Shown here piece by piece: positions 22,601 through 33,112 of a DNA stretch of 64,000 bases. The notes below the pieces were generated by a model that saw only the letters and a program-made list of their open reading frames with translations, did no database searches and was not told the DNA's origin. Origin of the DNA: Adiantum capillus-veneris (lineage: Eukaryota > Streptophyta > Polypodiopsida > Polypodiales > Pteridaceae); contig CM043960.1 of assembly GCA_014529385.2 (NCBI GenBank), forward strand, positions 33,023,396-33,087,395, in the 5' to 3' direction. The translations under genes were made by a program, and so were the position numbers. Numbering within the stretch: the stretch's first letter is position 1; every line of letters begins with the position of its first letter.

Positions 22601-22618
22601 GACTATAGTGCACGACAT
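19613..22618 (-). pseudogene. Gene for a GCM-like zinc-ribbon and SWIM-finger protein, decayed
   Basis: The best start is the ATG at 22618, about 80 bp after a TATA box. The frame runs with one stop to about 22169. A block at 21640-22014 has paired Cys (CVGVLKCLNKSC, LTCHYCGQ) and ends LIVHQGTHQH, the Cys/His pattern of GCM/WRKY-like zinc ribbons. Further pieces lie at 20854-21423 in shifted frames, and a GRPKK motif near 20490 looks like an AT-hook. The C-terminal piece (19613-19918) carries TCPDF, then ACKNLYFIFLRVLGL, a SWIM zinc finger in which the first Cys and the final His are replaced by Tyr and Asn. Frameshifts and a 65-bp internal duplication show it is broken. Such domain pairs occur in Mutator-like transposases, but no catalytic core is visible. 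Confidence 0.6.
21140..21261. repeat. 65-bp tandem duplication within the SWIM gene
   Basis: GAAGATCTCCAGGTCCACTT starts at 21140 and again at 21205; the two copies are nearly identical. The duplication shifts the reading frame of the minus-strand gene. Confidence 0.92.
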
Positions 22619-22698
22619 GATAGTAGAGTTTAAAAATACGCACTAGATTGAAAAAATGAGAGTGAAAGTGTTCAATGTTGTTTAGAAGAGTTAAGGGC

Positions 22699-22706
22699 AT
22701 TTTATA
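22699..22706 (-). promoter_or_regulatory. TATA box of the minus-strand SWIM gene
   Basis: TATAAAAT on the minus strand, about 80 bp upstream of the chosen ATG at 22618. Confidence 0.4.
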
Positions 22707-22843
22707 TCAATCCTAGTAGTTATTAATATTATTTAAGAATTTTTTGAAATCCAAATTAATTTTTAAAAGATTGCATTCCCCCTCCTCCCCCTAATAGCCA
22801 CTCTATGCCCCCTTGTCTCTTTGTACCCCCACGTCTCCCCATT

Positions 22844-22847
<4 letters not shown>

Positions 22848-22893
<46 letters not shown>
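22848..22893. repeat. (CT)n microsatellite followed by CTAT repeats
   Basis: About 46 bp of CT, then a short CTAT run, between the two divergent promoters. Confidence 0.97.
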
Positions 22894-22906
<13 letters not shown>

Positions 22907-23005
22907 TCCCATCCCCTTCCCCCGTGGGAGCAGGTTCCCCTCCCTCTCTCTCCTCCCCTCTCCCCCATGGTAGCTGCCCCCTCCCTCGTGGCCTGGGACA
23001 TGTGT

Positions 23006-23272
23006 CCACATGGCAGGCCACGTGGATTGCGAGTGACCCGCAGTCCACCTGATGGGCCGTGTGGCACGCCACACGGATGGTCGCGGACCGTGTGGAAGTC
23101 CACATGGCCCGCTAGGTGGACTGCAGGTCATTGGCAGTACATGTGGCCTACCACATGGACAGGGTCCCGCCCACTGTCCACGAGGCCATCTACGTGGATT
23201 CGGGGTGCCTCGCACTCCACGCGAATGGCCGCATGGACAACGGGCACCCCCCGTGGCCAACCCATTGGTCCC
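23006..23272. repeat. GC-rich imperfect tandem repeat with CCACRTGG palindromes
   Basis: Units of about 80-90 bp start at about 23006 and 23096 (GTCCACATGGC) and 23177 (GTCCACGAGGC). They are full of CCACATGG, CCACGTGG and CCACACGG sites. CACGTG cores are known plant bZIP/bHLH (G-box) sites. The block sits 40-300 bp upstream of a TATA box and is far more GC-rich than its surroundings. A C-homopolymer follows at 23273-23294. Confidence 0.75.
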
Positions 23273-23307
23273 TCCCCCCCCCCCCCCCCCCCCCGCGGGC
23301 CCTTGTC

Positions 23308-23315
23308 TATAAAAG
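23308..23315 (+). promoter_or_regulatory. TATA box of the plus-strand gene
   Basis: TATAAAAG, followed by a CT-rich stretch (about 23330-23575) of the kind seen in plant 5' leaders, and by the first candidate ATG at 23641. Confidence 0.55.
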
Positions 23316-23640
23316 GGTCCCTTCTCCCATTTCTTCTTTCTCACTCCCACTCTCTGCCTTTCTCTTTAGTGTTAGGCATTAGTGAACTCTATAAAAGCAC
23401 ACCTTTCTCATTTCATTACCCTCTTCTTATCCCTTTGCTTAAACCTTTGCACTTTTTGTCCATTCCTTTTTCTTTCAAATTTTCACTCTAATTTGTCTCA
23501 AATCTTCTCCCCCCACCTTCAAACTTTCTATTCTCTCTTCTCTCACTCCCACTCTCACTCTCCACCTTTCTCTTGAAACCCATAAGCACCCCAATTACAA
23601 AGAAAATACCAATGCTAACAAAAAAAAACAGTCCAACAAA

Positions 23641-23808
23641 ATGGACCACCAAGAAGAAATGATAATCCACACCACTCAAGAAGAAATTCCTTTGCACACC
23701 ACTCAACAGAGCAGTTCCTCTCTCGTGATGACATCAGTGATTAGAGCATCCGTGTTGATGGCAGTGCGCGTACCTCCTTCGACGGGTGTAGTCACGTCAC
23801 GACCATAA
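23641..23808 (+). CDS. Short ORF at the start of the plus-strand gene (55 codons)
   Basis: This ATG is the first after the 23308 TATA box and CT-rich leader. The peptide starts MDHQEEMIIHTTQEE, with a repeated HTTQ motif, and then becomes Ser- and Val-rich. It may be the first exon of the gene continuing at 24028 or a separate upstream ORF. I do not recognise it. Confidence 0.3.
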   Translation: MDHQEEMIIHTTQEEIPLHTTQQSSSSLVMTSVIRASVLMAVRVPPSTGVVTSRP

Positions 23809-24825
23809 AAGAGGAAAACACTAGTAATGACTCTCTTGTCGATCTCTTTGGATCTATTCGATAGCCATATCTCATCAAACTGGATTGATGCACATGTTGT
23901 GCCAGACAATCACCTGTTACCACGCATCCCTCTTTGTCATCTTTTGGCCAATCCAGTCATTAGAATGAATGATGATTGTGTGTAAGAACTAACAACCTCT
24001 ATAGCTGAAAGAGGTTATTAGCCTACAATGGCTCATTTCATTGTGTCCGAAGCTTTTCTCGCACAAGATCCTATACCATTCAATAGGCGTGACACTTATG
24101 GGAGAGAGTTAGTGATGTCGGCCACATTTGATGACCAAATTAGAGACATTCCCGAGCACTCTCACATGGAGGAGAAAATGTTCATCGTATGGGATGACAA
24201 CCATCAGCTCCATGCGTGGAAAAATTGGGCATTGCAGGAGCGGTTGGACGAATTCTCTACACCAAAGGTTGAGTGCACGATTGTGAAGTGTGACCCTACG
24301 GAGATGACAAAATCTCTGTTGGTGCTCGACATGATCAACAAGTAAGTTTCTTCACACTTCTATTGGTGCACTTGAGTTATTAATTGTTAATATAATTTTT
24401 CATTCAAAAATAGGGTGACACGTGTACGATGCAAAAATTAGTGATCCACAGTCCTTATTGAAAAAATCCAATGAAGAAGATAGGGCAAAAGCTGAGAGAG
24501 CACTTCATGGCATGGCAATGAACCATTCAAAATGGCTTAGACTACCTATGTCTTTGCTAGCGCAACTACTATGGAAGGTAATTCTAAATTTATAATACAC
24601 ATGCCTTAGGTTAGTACATGGGGTTTTTCTTGGAAATCACTTTGTTTAGGCAATTTGTATTGCAAGAAGAGTTTGATGCAATGTATCGACTGAAAACAAA
24701 AAATTTGCTAGCAAAGGGGAGTAGAGAGTACCATGTGCACAAAGATGACTACCAGGCAAGCTATGATTTGGTTGTAAAAGAGATCAAGAACTTTTTTGTG
24801 CGTAAGGGACTGGAGATAGCGGTCA

Positions 24826-25073
24826 TGTTACCATATACATGTGGCAGTGATGTGTATGAACACACTTAGGACCGCCAAGGCATTTTTTCCCTCTTTAGGA
24901 GGTTTTTTCCCTTTTTAGGAGTTTTTTTCCCTTGTGCATTGTCTATACGCCCATCATTCTAGGGCTATCTATCTTTCCATTGCATACTAAGTAAAACACT
25001 CTCAATTGTGTGCCTTGAGCTTCCTTCGTCAACTCCAAGCTGTGTGTGTTTTCTTGCAACCCTAATTCCAACA
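24826..25073 (+). repeat. Copia 5' LTR (248 bp)
   Basis: TG...CA ends, followed after two bases by the primer-binding site. It has an extra partial duplication of a TTTAGGAGGTTTTTTCCC segment relative to the 3' LTR, which explains most of the 21-bp length difference. Confidence 0.93.
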
Positions 25074-25075
25074 AT

Positions 25076-25087
25076 TGGTATCAGAGC
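25076..25087 (+). other. Copia primer-binding site
   Basis: TGGTATCAGAGC, initiator tRNA-Met type, two bases after the LTR. Confidence 0.9.
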
Positions 25088-25402
25088 AGGTTGCATCCTC
25101 CTGGGATCTCCGATTTCTGTGAGTTTTGGCAAGCGTTCGTGGGTCGACAAAAATTCTGGGAGAACTTAAAGAGCTTAGTCTGCTTAGATTTTTGATTCGG
25201 GCTCATTTCAACCTCCGTTTCAACTACAGACCACTAGTACTGCACAGGCTATTTCTTCATTTTGTGCAAAATTTTTGTCAGTGCCGTTTTTTGCATAACA
25301 TGTCCCTTATAGTCTTCTACGGTTTGTGATATATAACACGTGTTGTTCTTGATTCGTTTCTCCTCTTTTCGGGTAGTTTTCACATCAGGTGCAGCATTTA
25401 TC

Positions 25403-26320
25403 ATGGTTGACAACAACACAGATGTGTTCAAGATGTTTGCTGCAGAGGACAGATTGGATGGGGACAATTACCCTATGTGGGCTTACATGATGCACCATGT
25501 TCTTGTGTCAAAGGGTGTCTGGAATATTGTGCAGGGCATTGATGTACGTCCTGGTTTTGAGGACGTAGGTGATGTTGAGGATGTTGCAGGTCTTGCTGCA
25601 AGGATTGATGTTATTAGAGTTTTTTTGCCTATGACAAAACAAGCTTGTTGTTGGGATGTAAAAGATGCGTAGACTCATGCGTTGATTGTGTTGTCTGTGA
25701 AGCGCACCATTACTCCTCACATTTGTTCAACAAAATCTGCAAAACAGGCTTGGGATATTTTGGTTGGTCTTTATGCAAGCCGCAATGAGGCAAAAATTGC
25801 ACTGCTGCGTAAAGAACTGGAGTCGAAGATTATGCATGAGGAAGATGATATGGACACTTTCCTTGCTGGTGTCAAGGATATCAATGAGAAAATCCTTTTT
25901 GCACGTGAAGTCATTTCAGATAGCTCCTTTGTGCAAACTGTTCTTGATGCCTTGCCAGTCTCTTACCAGACTTTTGCTACTACTTGGACACTAATGACCC
26001 AAGGAAATCATGAAGTTGTCAAGTTTGATGCACTGTGCACATTGCTGTTGCAAGAGTCGCTTTCCAAAAAAAACAGGGCTAGACAGCATGCAGTTAAATA
26101 GGCCTTTATTACTGCTCAAAGAAAAGGTAGTAACAGTAATGCCGCCACTTCTCATGGTTCTTTTGCGAGTGGAAAATCACATGTTCCTAATGCTTCTGCT
26201 AGTAGCAATTTGTTTGGAAATTCTGGTGATAAAAGGGAAAAAAGAAGATGTGTTTCCATTATTGTAAAGCTAATTATCACTTGATCAAGCAGTGTCCTAA
26301 GTTGAAGGCCAAAGAGGTAA
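25403..26320 (+). pseudogene. Copia Gag with zinc knuckle
   Basis: The ATG at 25403 opens MVDNNTDVFKMF, followed by LDGDNYPMWAYMM, the hallmark start of copia Gag. A TAG at 25670 breaks the frame, which resumes to 26100 with the UBN2-type core (AKQAWDILVGLYASRNEAK, EEDDMDTFLAGVKDIN). A knuckle near 26251-26300 reads CFHYCKANYHLIKQCPK; its spacing CX3C instead of CX2C and its separate frame suggest an indel. Confidence 0.85.
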
Positions 26321-26387
26321 AGAAGAAAGAGGGTGGTTCCACTGCAAATGTGGTTCCACTACAGATGCACCTATTATTGAGTCTTCT

Positions 26388-26870
26388 GTGAAAGGAGACT
26401 GTGATGCCGATGTTGATATAGAATGGGCTTTTAGTGCAGAGTGTACCTATAATCCTACTGTCCATGATGCATGCATGTCAGTTGCTGCAGATTCACATGT
26501 GTGGTATTTTGACAGTGGTGCTACAAAGCACATTACCTCACATTGTTATTTGTTCACCTCTCTTGAGTCTGTCCCTCATGGGAATTCAGTGACTTGTGCC
26601 AACAATGCCTCTTATCTGGTCCAAGGAGTTGGAAAGATTGTACTTACTGCTGCAAATGGTAGTTTTTTCACACTTGTTGATGCACTTTATGTGCCTTGGA
26701 TCAAGAAGAATCTTTTGTCTATATCTGCACTTTCTAGACTTGGTCTTGTAGTCAAATTTGTGGATGACAGATGTACTATACATGATCTCAGTTTTGGTAA
26801 TGAAATTATTGCATCTGGCATTTCATGTCGTGGGTTGTATAAGCTCACTTTGTATGACACATGTGGGTAG
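26388..26870 (+). pseudogene. Copia protease
   Basis: WYFDSGATKHIT is the copia aspartic protease active site (Asp-Ser-Gly-Ala), followed by LYVPWIKKNLLSISAL. The frame closes with a TAG at 26868-26870, just before the integrase N-terminal region, indicating a stop inside the polyprotein. Confidence 0.9.
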
Positions 26871-26902
26871 AATTTTTGCAATTGCAGTTGTGGATTCAAA
26901 GG

Positions 26903-27815
26903 CTATTTCAGATGCAAAAATTTGGCATGCACGTTTTAATCATTTGAATTTTACCAATTTGCTGCGTTTTCAAAATTTTGATATGGTTGCTTCTTTGCGG
27001 CCTCTTGAAGCACCTGTCAAACATGTTTGTGAAGGCTGTATTTTGTGTAAGATGCAGCAGTCGAAGTTTCCAAAGGATGGTTCAGTTAGGACCACATGCA
27101 GGTTGTAGCTTGTGCATAGTGATGTTTGTGGGCCCATGCAAACTCCTTCCTTGGGCAATTACCTTACTTCGTGACTTTCATTGATGATTACTCGAGGCAC
27201 ACATGGGTGTATCCGCTTAAAGCAAAGTCCGAAATTTGTATGTGCTTCAAACAATAATTGGCTATGGCTGAAAATGTCTCGAAATGTACTATGGGCACCC
27301 TCCATTCCGATCGAGGGGGGTAGTATATGTCTCATGAATTAAATGAATTTATGGCTAGTTGTGGGATAAATTACCAATGTATAGTGCCTTGTACGCCTAA
27401 GCAAAATGGTGTTGCTGAGAGGAAAACTAGATCACTTACAAAAATGGCACGATGTATGGTCAAAAGTCAAGCTTTGCCGCATTCGTTTTGGCTTGACGCC
27501 ATCATGTGTGCCGCTTATGTACTAAACATGTGTCCTACGAAAGCTTTGCAGTTTATTACTCCATATGAAGCATGGCATAATAGAAAGCCTTCTATTGAGC
27601 ACATGCGCGCTTTTGGCTGTTTGGCATATGCTTTGGTGCCACAAAAACAACGCAAAAAATTGGATGATAAATCTGTCAAATGTATTTTTGTTGGTTATAG
27701 TGCTGAAAGAAAAGGTTAAAGGTTGTATCATCCACAAAAAAAGTGTATCCCGGTTTCACGGGATGTTGTGTTTGTGGAAGATTCTGTTCAGCCTTGCTGT
27801 CATCTACTAGAGACA
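26903..27815 (+). pseudogene. Copia integrase
   Basis: The GAG-pre-integrase zinc region is visible (IWHARFNHLN, CEGCILCKMQQ). The core follows in shifted frames: HSDVCGPMQTPSLG and TFIDDYSRHTWVYPLKAKS near 27115-27230, LHSDRGG near 27301, then NGVAERKTRSLTKMAR with the catalytic Glu, and AYVLNMCPTKAL. The C-terminal GKKP-like module reads YEAWHNRKPSIEHMRAFGC. Several stops are present. Confidence 0.9.
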
Positions 27816-27959
27816 GTAATGTAAGCTCAAAGGACATTTATGACACTTTGTTGCCTCTTTTCAGTGGTGGAAGTTCGAATGTAAATTCCAATGAGGCAAA
27901 TGTACAACCTATGGGGGTTTCTGAAAATGTTACAGATCATCCTATTATTGATGCAGATG

Positions 27960-28480
27960 TATGTGATGTACTTCTCATTGTGGTTCTTTATGTGGATGAT
28001 TTGTTGATCACAGGACCAAATGAGAGACATACTGCTGAATTTAAGGCTGATTTGAATGCTACTTTCAAGATGAAAGATTTGGGGCTATTGCATCATTACT
28101 TGGGTGTACAATTTAAGCAAAGTGATGGTGATATTGCCTTGTGTTAGAAATGTTACATAGAGATATTGCTATGTAAGTTTGGACTTGAGGATTGAAAACC
28201 TATTTCCACTCCCATGGAAATAGGTTTGAAATTGATTCTTCATTATGCTGGTGATCCTGCAGATGTCACTCTTTACCAAACTGTTGTTGGATGCCTCATT
28301 TATGCATGCAACACGAGGCCGAATATTCAATTTACAATCTCACAGGTCAGCAGATTTATGCATAGCCCAAGGTCTAAGCATTGGCAGGCTCTCCAGAGGA
28401 TTTTCCACTACTTGAGTGGCACTTTACATCTTGGCTTGTTTTATCCCAAGGGGGATCATTGCCACCCGACTTACATGCTT
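27960..28480 (+). pseudogene. Copia reverse transcriptase, N-terminal half missing
   Basis: The reading begins directly at LYVDDLLITG, the catalytic YVDD motif. It continues with FKMKDLGLLHHYLGVQ and TLYQTVVGCLIYACNTRPNI. The fingers and first palm motifs that should precede YVDD are absent: only about 150 bp of linker separate it from integrase. The copy therefore lacks roughly half of RT. Confidence 0.9.
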
Positions 28481-28943
28481 TTTCGGACTCAGAATGGGCT
28501 GGTTGTTTTGACTCATGAGTGTCCACAAGTGGTTTTTGTTTCATGCTTGGCAGTTCATGTATATCATGGTTGAGCAAGAAGAAAACTATTGTGGCCACTT
28601 CTAGTTGTGAGGCTGAGCACAGGGCAGTCTTCACAACTACGGTTGAGTGTGTATGGCTCAGATGCCTTATGGCTAATTTGGATGTTGGATAGGACACTGC
28701 CAACACTATCTACACTGACAGTTAGAGCGCATTGGCAGTTGCAAGGAACCCAATTTTTCATGCTCACACAAAGCACATTGAGGTGCATTACCACTATGTC
28801 AAGGAGAGGCTCTCAGCAGGAGAGATCAGCTTGGCTTATGTGCCAACACAAGACAACCTTGCAGATCTTTTCACAAAGGCATTGTCTCGTGTGAAGTTCA
28901 AAGCTTTCCGCAAAGCTTTGGGCTTACTCCCCTTTGTGGATTG
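28480..28943 (+). pseudogene. Copia RNase H
   Basis: Blocks match copia RNase H: SDSEWAGC near 28487, KKKTIVATSSCEAEHRA near 28578, and TKHIEVHYHYVKERLSAG with QDNLADLFTKAL near 28775-28890. Frames differ, and stops lie near 28698 and 28725. It ends at a TGA at 28942-28944. Confidence 0.9.
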
Positions 28944-29008
28944 ATCATGTCCTCAGGGAATGGCACTTCCCTTTACTCTATGTGCCAACTCTTGTTCACC
29001 GCATCACT

Positions 29009-29020
29009 CCAGGGGGGATT
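29009..29020 (+). other. Copia polypurine tract
   Basis: CCAGGGGGGATT lies directly before the TG of the 3' LTR. Confidence 0.8.
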
Positions 29021-29247
29021 TGTTACCATATACATGTGGTAGTGATGTGTTTGAACACACTTAGGACCACTAGGATATTTTTGCCCTCTTTAGGAGGTTT
29101 TTCCCCCATGCATTGTATATACGCCCATTATTCTAGGGCTATCTATCTTTCCATTGTACACTAAGTAAAACACTCTTGGTTGTGTGCCTTGAGCTTCCCT
29201 CATCTTCTCCAAGCTGTGTGTGTTTTTTTGCAACCCTAATTCCAACA
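29021..29247 (+). repeat. Copia 3' LTR (227 bp)
   Basis: It aligns with the 5' LTR apart from a short deletion and scattered substitutions. It ends CCAACA at 29247, followed by the GGTCA duplication. Confidence 0.93.
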
Positions 29248-30154
29248 GGTCATAGCCAATCCTGAGAATGGCACAATTTTTTTCCAAAAATGCATTTATT
29301 TTGTGGGTTAGGGAGAGAAGGGTTACAAAATGAGACCCTTCAGAGTCTTTGAGGTTGCACAGGCATGCATTAGTCCTATGGAGTAGGTATTGTCTACTGT
29401 TGAAAGCATTATTTGTTCTCCGTTATTTATTAAAAATGTTATCCAATGGTAAATTGAAAAAAATGCTACTTGATCGATATATTGGCCAAGGGTGATGTGT
29501 CATTGGTGGAGGCATCTATTCCAACACAAGAGAATCCATTCTCGCAATGGTTAAGAATGCAGGTATATTGGTGGCAGCTTGAAAGGTGAGGGTAGTAATA
29601 TTAAAGTATGTGGTCTTATCTAGTATTGACACATTACTAATACTTAGAGTCACAGTCACAATCACGACCACCTCCATCACCTTTAGGACGTCACGAGGAG
29701 TCGATTGTGTCATCTGCTCCTCCTCTGAGTAGACCTCCAACTATAGTTCCAGGTTGGCCAAGTCATGGTCAACCGCTCTATCGGCCACAATTTCCCACAC
29801 TATCCATGGGGTCCCACCTGCACACGCCCCGGAAGCGCAACCGCCATAGGAATTGCGACCACCGAGAACCTAAATCCCGATTTGTATTGATTACTCCATA
29901 TGAACTTATTCTCTATGTAATGGCACACCAAAACTTACTAGTTTTTCATACTATATTTAGATTTTCAATGAGCATCATGTGCTATGTGCTTGCCACTATG
30001 TTTTGTTTTTTGTAACTATGTTTTAATTTTTGAAGGCAAGTCAATAGAAGGTGGATAATCTTTTAGTGATATTTTTTTCCACTTTATTTTATCTAAAAAT
30101 ATTATGGAGGAAATGGTGCAAATGATCTTTGAAGTAAAGTCGCTTGGGGTTCTT

Positions 30155-30162
30155 TATAAATA
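30155..30162 (+). promoter_or_regulatory. TATA box upstream of a short gene
   Basis: TATAAATA about 110 bp upstream of the ATG at 30265, with a CATT tetranucleotide run and a CT/TTC-rich leader between. This looks like a plant core promoter. Confidence 0.55.
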
Positions 30163-30264
30163 GCCAAAAAAACATAGCTTCATTCATTCATTCATTTGCA
30201 AGTTTCTCTAAGTTTCTATTTTCAAAAGCTAATCCTTAAGGTTTCTCTCATTCACATATTCACC

Positions 30265-30741
30265 ATGTCGAGGGGAAATTGCGGACAACGCAATCAACGT
30301 GGGCCACCCACACAACATGAGCATGGCCCTCAGCGTGTTCAACCACCCCGCCCATGTTGACCCCATCAACAATGTACACGTTAATTACATTTTCAACAAT
30401 GTGTATGCTATGAATGATCTATGCGCAGCATAGAGTGCATGCAACTACACAAAGGCTTTTTGTGCAGTGAATGATCCACAATGTCCATATTCAATGCCAT
30501 GCATGGCCTTGATTTCAATGCACATCCAACTGAAGGGGATATCGAGCAAGTTTCTACTTTAGTCAACAATGCAATCATGGTTTGGAGGGAGCATGGTTTT
30601 TGCACCCCACATGAGTGTACAGCCTTCGAATGGCATGTGTAGGCGTGGATAGAAGTGTGGAAGACATACATTATTGCGCAAGGACAAGCCAATGGAGCCA
30701 ACAATGACAACAACAATGGCACTAACAATGAAGACAACTAG
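30265..30741 (+). pseudogene. Short gene remnant of unknown product
   Basis: The ATG at 30265 opens a 31-codon Gln/Pro/Arg-rich peptide (MSRGNCGQRNQRG). Frame changes lead to a piece starting MSIFNAMHGLDFNAHP at 30481, which reads to 30741 through one TAG (30640-30642) and ends in an Asn-rich tail (NNDNNNGTNNEDN). Trp- and Glu-bearing text (NAIMVWREHGFCTPHEC, AWIEVWKTYI) looks like real protein. I do not recognise it. Its promoter and its position within the inverted repeats suggest a third gene of that element. Confidence 0.4.
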
Positions 30742-31260
30742 ATTTCACCTTTCCTCGTCCGCTAATGTTAGAGAAATAAGCCCTTGACACCATGTGAGCA
30801 TATTGTACTATTTTGTTTTGGTCCATATCAAAGGGCCATGGCATTGTTGTTTTAAGAATGTAATTTCAACCCTTTTAATATTAGTCTATGTGATTTTGTT
30901 ATTGCAGTCTTAATATGTTGTTCAATGTTTTTCAAAGTCAAATTGGATTATTACGTAACATTAACCGTTGAAATTGTCTTGTTGCGAACAATTTTTGTTC
31001 ATATATCATTGTCCAATTGATGGCTAATCTTGTTGCACGGTGTATATCATGATGTTTGAAAAGAGTATGTGTGCTCTCATCTGGGTATATTTTTTGTGTT
31101 TGTATATGAATGTGCATGTGTACGAGTGCACACAAGTGTGACGCAATAGAGAGACACTTATTACGTTGGTGATTAAGCTTGTTGCCCAACATATATCAAA
31201 ACGTTTGAGAAGACTACGTATGCAATGATTAGGGTGCATTTATGTGCTTGTATCAGTGTA

Positions 31261-31364
<104 letters not shown>

Positions 31365-31417
31365 TTCTATTATCGTCCTGGGAGGTCAAATATGACCTAT
31401 GGGACCAAATGAACATA

Positions 31418-33074
31418 TCACGTGGTGTTAGTGGAGTTCATAAGTGACTCTCGATGCTCAAAAATGGCTGAAATGAGCGTCGCAATAGAGAGTCCACATC
31501 GTGGTTGGGAGAGGAAGGTATGTAGGGAGAGCTCATGGCTGAATATATGGGGAAAAGAGGACCTAATGTGGTCAAAAGCTGAGCACTCAAGTAGTGTGTG
31601 GTACTCACTCTCTCGCACTTGACGAGGGCATAAGGTGCAAAGTCGATGACACTCCTCGCCAGTGCCCCAACGTCCTGTCTCGCAGCGTAGAGAATGGGAG
31701 CTAAGACGAATGGAGGCAATGGTGCGGATCACACTCAACGGGATGGGCTCAAGGATGTAGGAATGGGTTCGGTTACCTCGGTCTGAGAAGAAGAGAGATT
31801 TGTAGTTTGGGGCAACGTGTGTGGTGTAATGGCTGAAGCGAGAACCTTCGGATTTCTCCCAAGCCATGATACATTGGCGTTGTAAGAAGGCCTCATTAAC
31901 TTGGGAGTCGATCGACGCATCCTTGACCAAGTGACATGCATCCCATCTTCCAAACCATTTCTTGATATCAAGCATCCACCCCGAACTTAGTATTTTGCTC
32001 TTGCATGTCTTTTGAACCTTTTGACTTGCTTCATATGCGATTCTAGGAAGTCGATGCAAAGGGCTACGTTGTGTCTTACGCATGTACTCCACAACCCTTT
32101 CCATGCCCAAGACCTCAATGGGAAGCGATCCGGACTCAAGAAGTAAGAGCATGTAGGGTGTTTGTGTCTTGACTTGGAGAAAGTTGGTGAGAAAACGTTT
32201 TTGGACATTCTCAAACTCTTTCCAAGTAGACTTCCCGATGCTTCCACCCCACACCTCCACTCCATAAAGAAGCACCGGTGTCACCAATGTGTCAAAGAGG
32301 TACTTTTTGAGAGCCCAACACCTGATCTCTCCTGCATTGCACATGTTCTCAAATGCATAATAAGCCCTCTTTCCGGCTTCCAAGCGACGCATTGCACAAT
32401 CCTTCCATTTATGATTGGATGGAACCTCAAGGCCAAGGTACTTGAAGTGATCTACCACTTCAAGTTTTTCATTGTTGTATACAATGCATGTATTTTCGTC
32501 ATTGAGGGTCTTTACAAGCATAACCTTGGTTTTGGATCCATTCACGATCAGCCCACTATGTAGGCAAAAGCGTTCCAAGATACTCATAAGCTTTTGTGCA
32601 TCTTCTAAGGTATGTGCCAAGAGCACTACATCATCGGCATAAAGCAAAAGCATGATCACCGCATTTCCGATCTTAACCTCTTCTATGTCTTCTTGCTGCA
32701 TAAAATCAAGAACCATGCATTCCAATTCATCAATGAGTAGCCCAAAGAGGGTTGGGGAAAGTGGGCATCCTTGGTTGACACCAATAGTGCTTGCAAAAAA
32801 TTCTGAAATTCCATCTCCCATACGTAATCGACATATCACTTTTTGGTAGATGCGAAATACTGCATGCATAAATGCTCTCGGCACTTGAAGGCTTTGCATA
32901 CGTCTCCAAAGATTTCCTCGCGGTACCATGTCAAAAGCTTTCTTGAAATCCACAAAGCAACAATACAACTTTTTTCCTTTCAATCGAGACGCTTCCATAA
33001 GAACTCGAAGAGTGACAAGGTGATCAATAGTGCTATGATGCTTTCGAAAACCTGCTTGGCCAAGCGCACGTTTG

Positions 33075-33112
<38 letters not shown>

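Larger units (their letters stand above)
24826..29247 (+). mobile_element. Ty1/copia retrotransposon, TSD GGTCA
   Basis: LTRs 24826-25073 and 29021-29247 start TGTTACCATATACATGTGG and end ATTCCAACA. GGTCA flanks both sides (24821-24825 and 29248-29252). Gag, protease, integrase, RT and RNase H follow in that order, which is the copia order. The element is inserted in, and in the same orientation as, the plus-strand gene. Stops, frameshifts and a deletion in RT make it defective. Confidence 0.95.
24028..29911 (+). pseudogene. Multi-exon gene of unknown product, interrupted by a copia element
   Basis: Exon-like pieces share one protein style: 24028-24341 (starts MAHFIVSEAFL; donor GTAAGT), 24425-24577 (YDAKISDPQSLLKK to LLAQLLWK; donor GTAATT), 24649-24825 continuing across the copia element into 29248-29380 (KGLEIAV joined to IANPENGTIFFQK), about 29490-29612 (TQENPFSQWLRMQVYWWQ) and 29651-29911 (Pro/Ser-rich with a basic RKRNRHR cluster). 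Removing the copia element and one target duplication restores an open frame at the junction. Exon joins at 24341/24418 and 24577/24649 are off by one base and a few stops occur, so the gene is probably decayed. The product is not recognised. Confidence 0.5.

Noticed and set aside
22805-23491. 228-codon plus-strand frame
   Set aside because: It starts in a CT array and crosses the GC-rich tandem repeat, a C-homopolymer and a TATA box; frames on the other strand are equally open. A promoter/repeat reading fits better.
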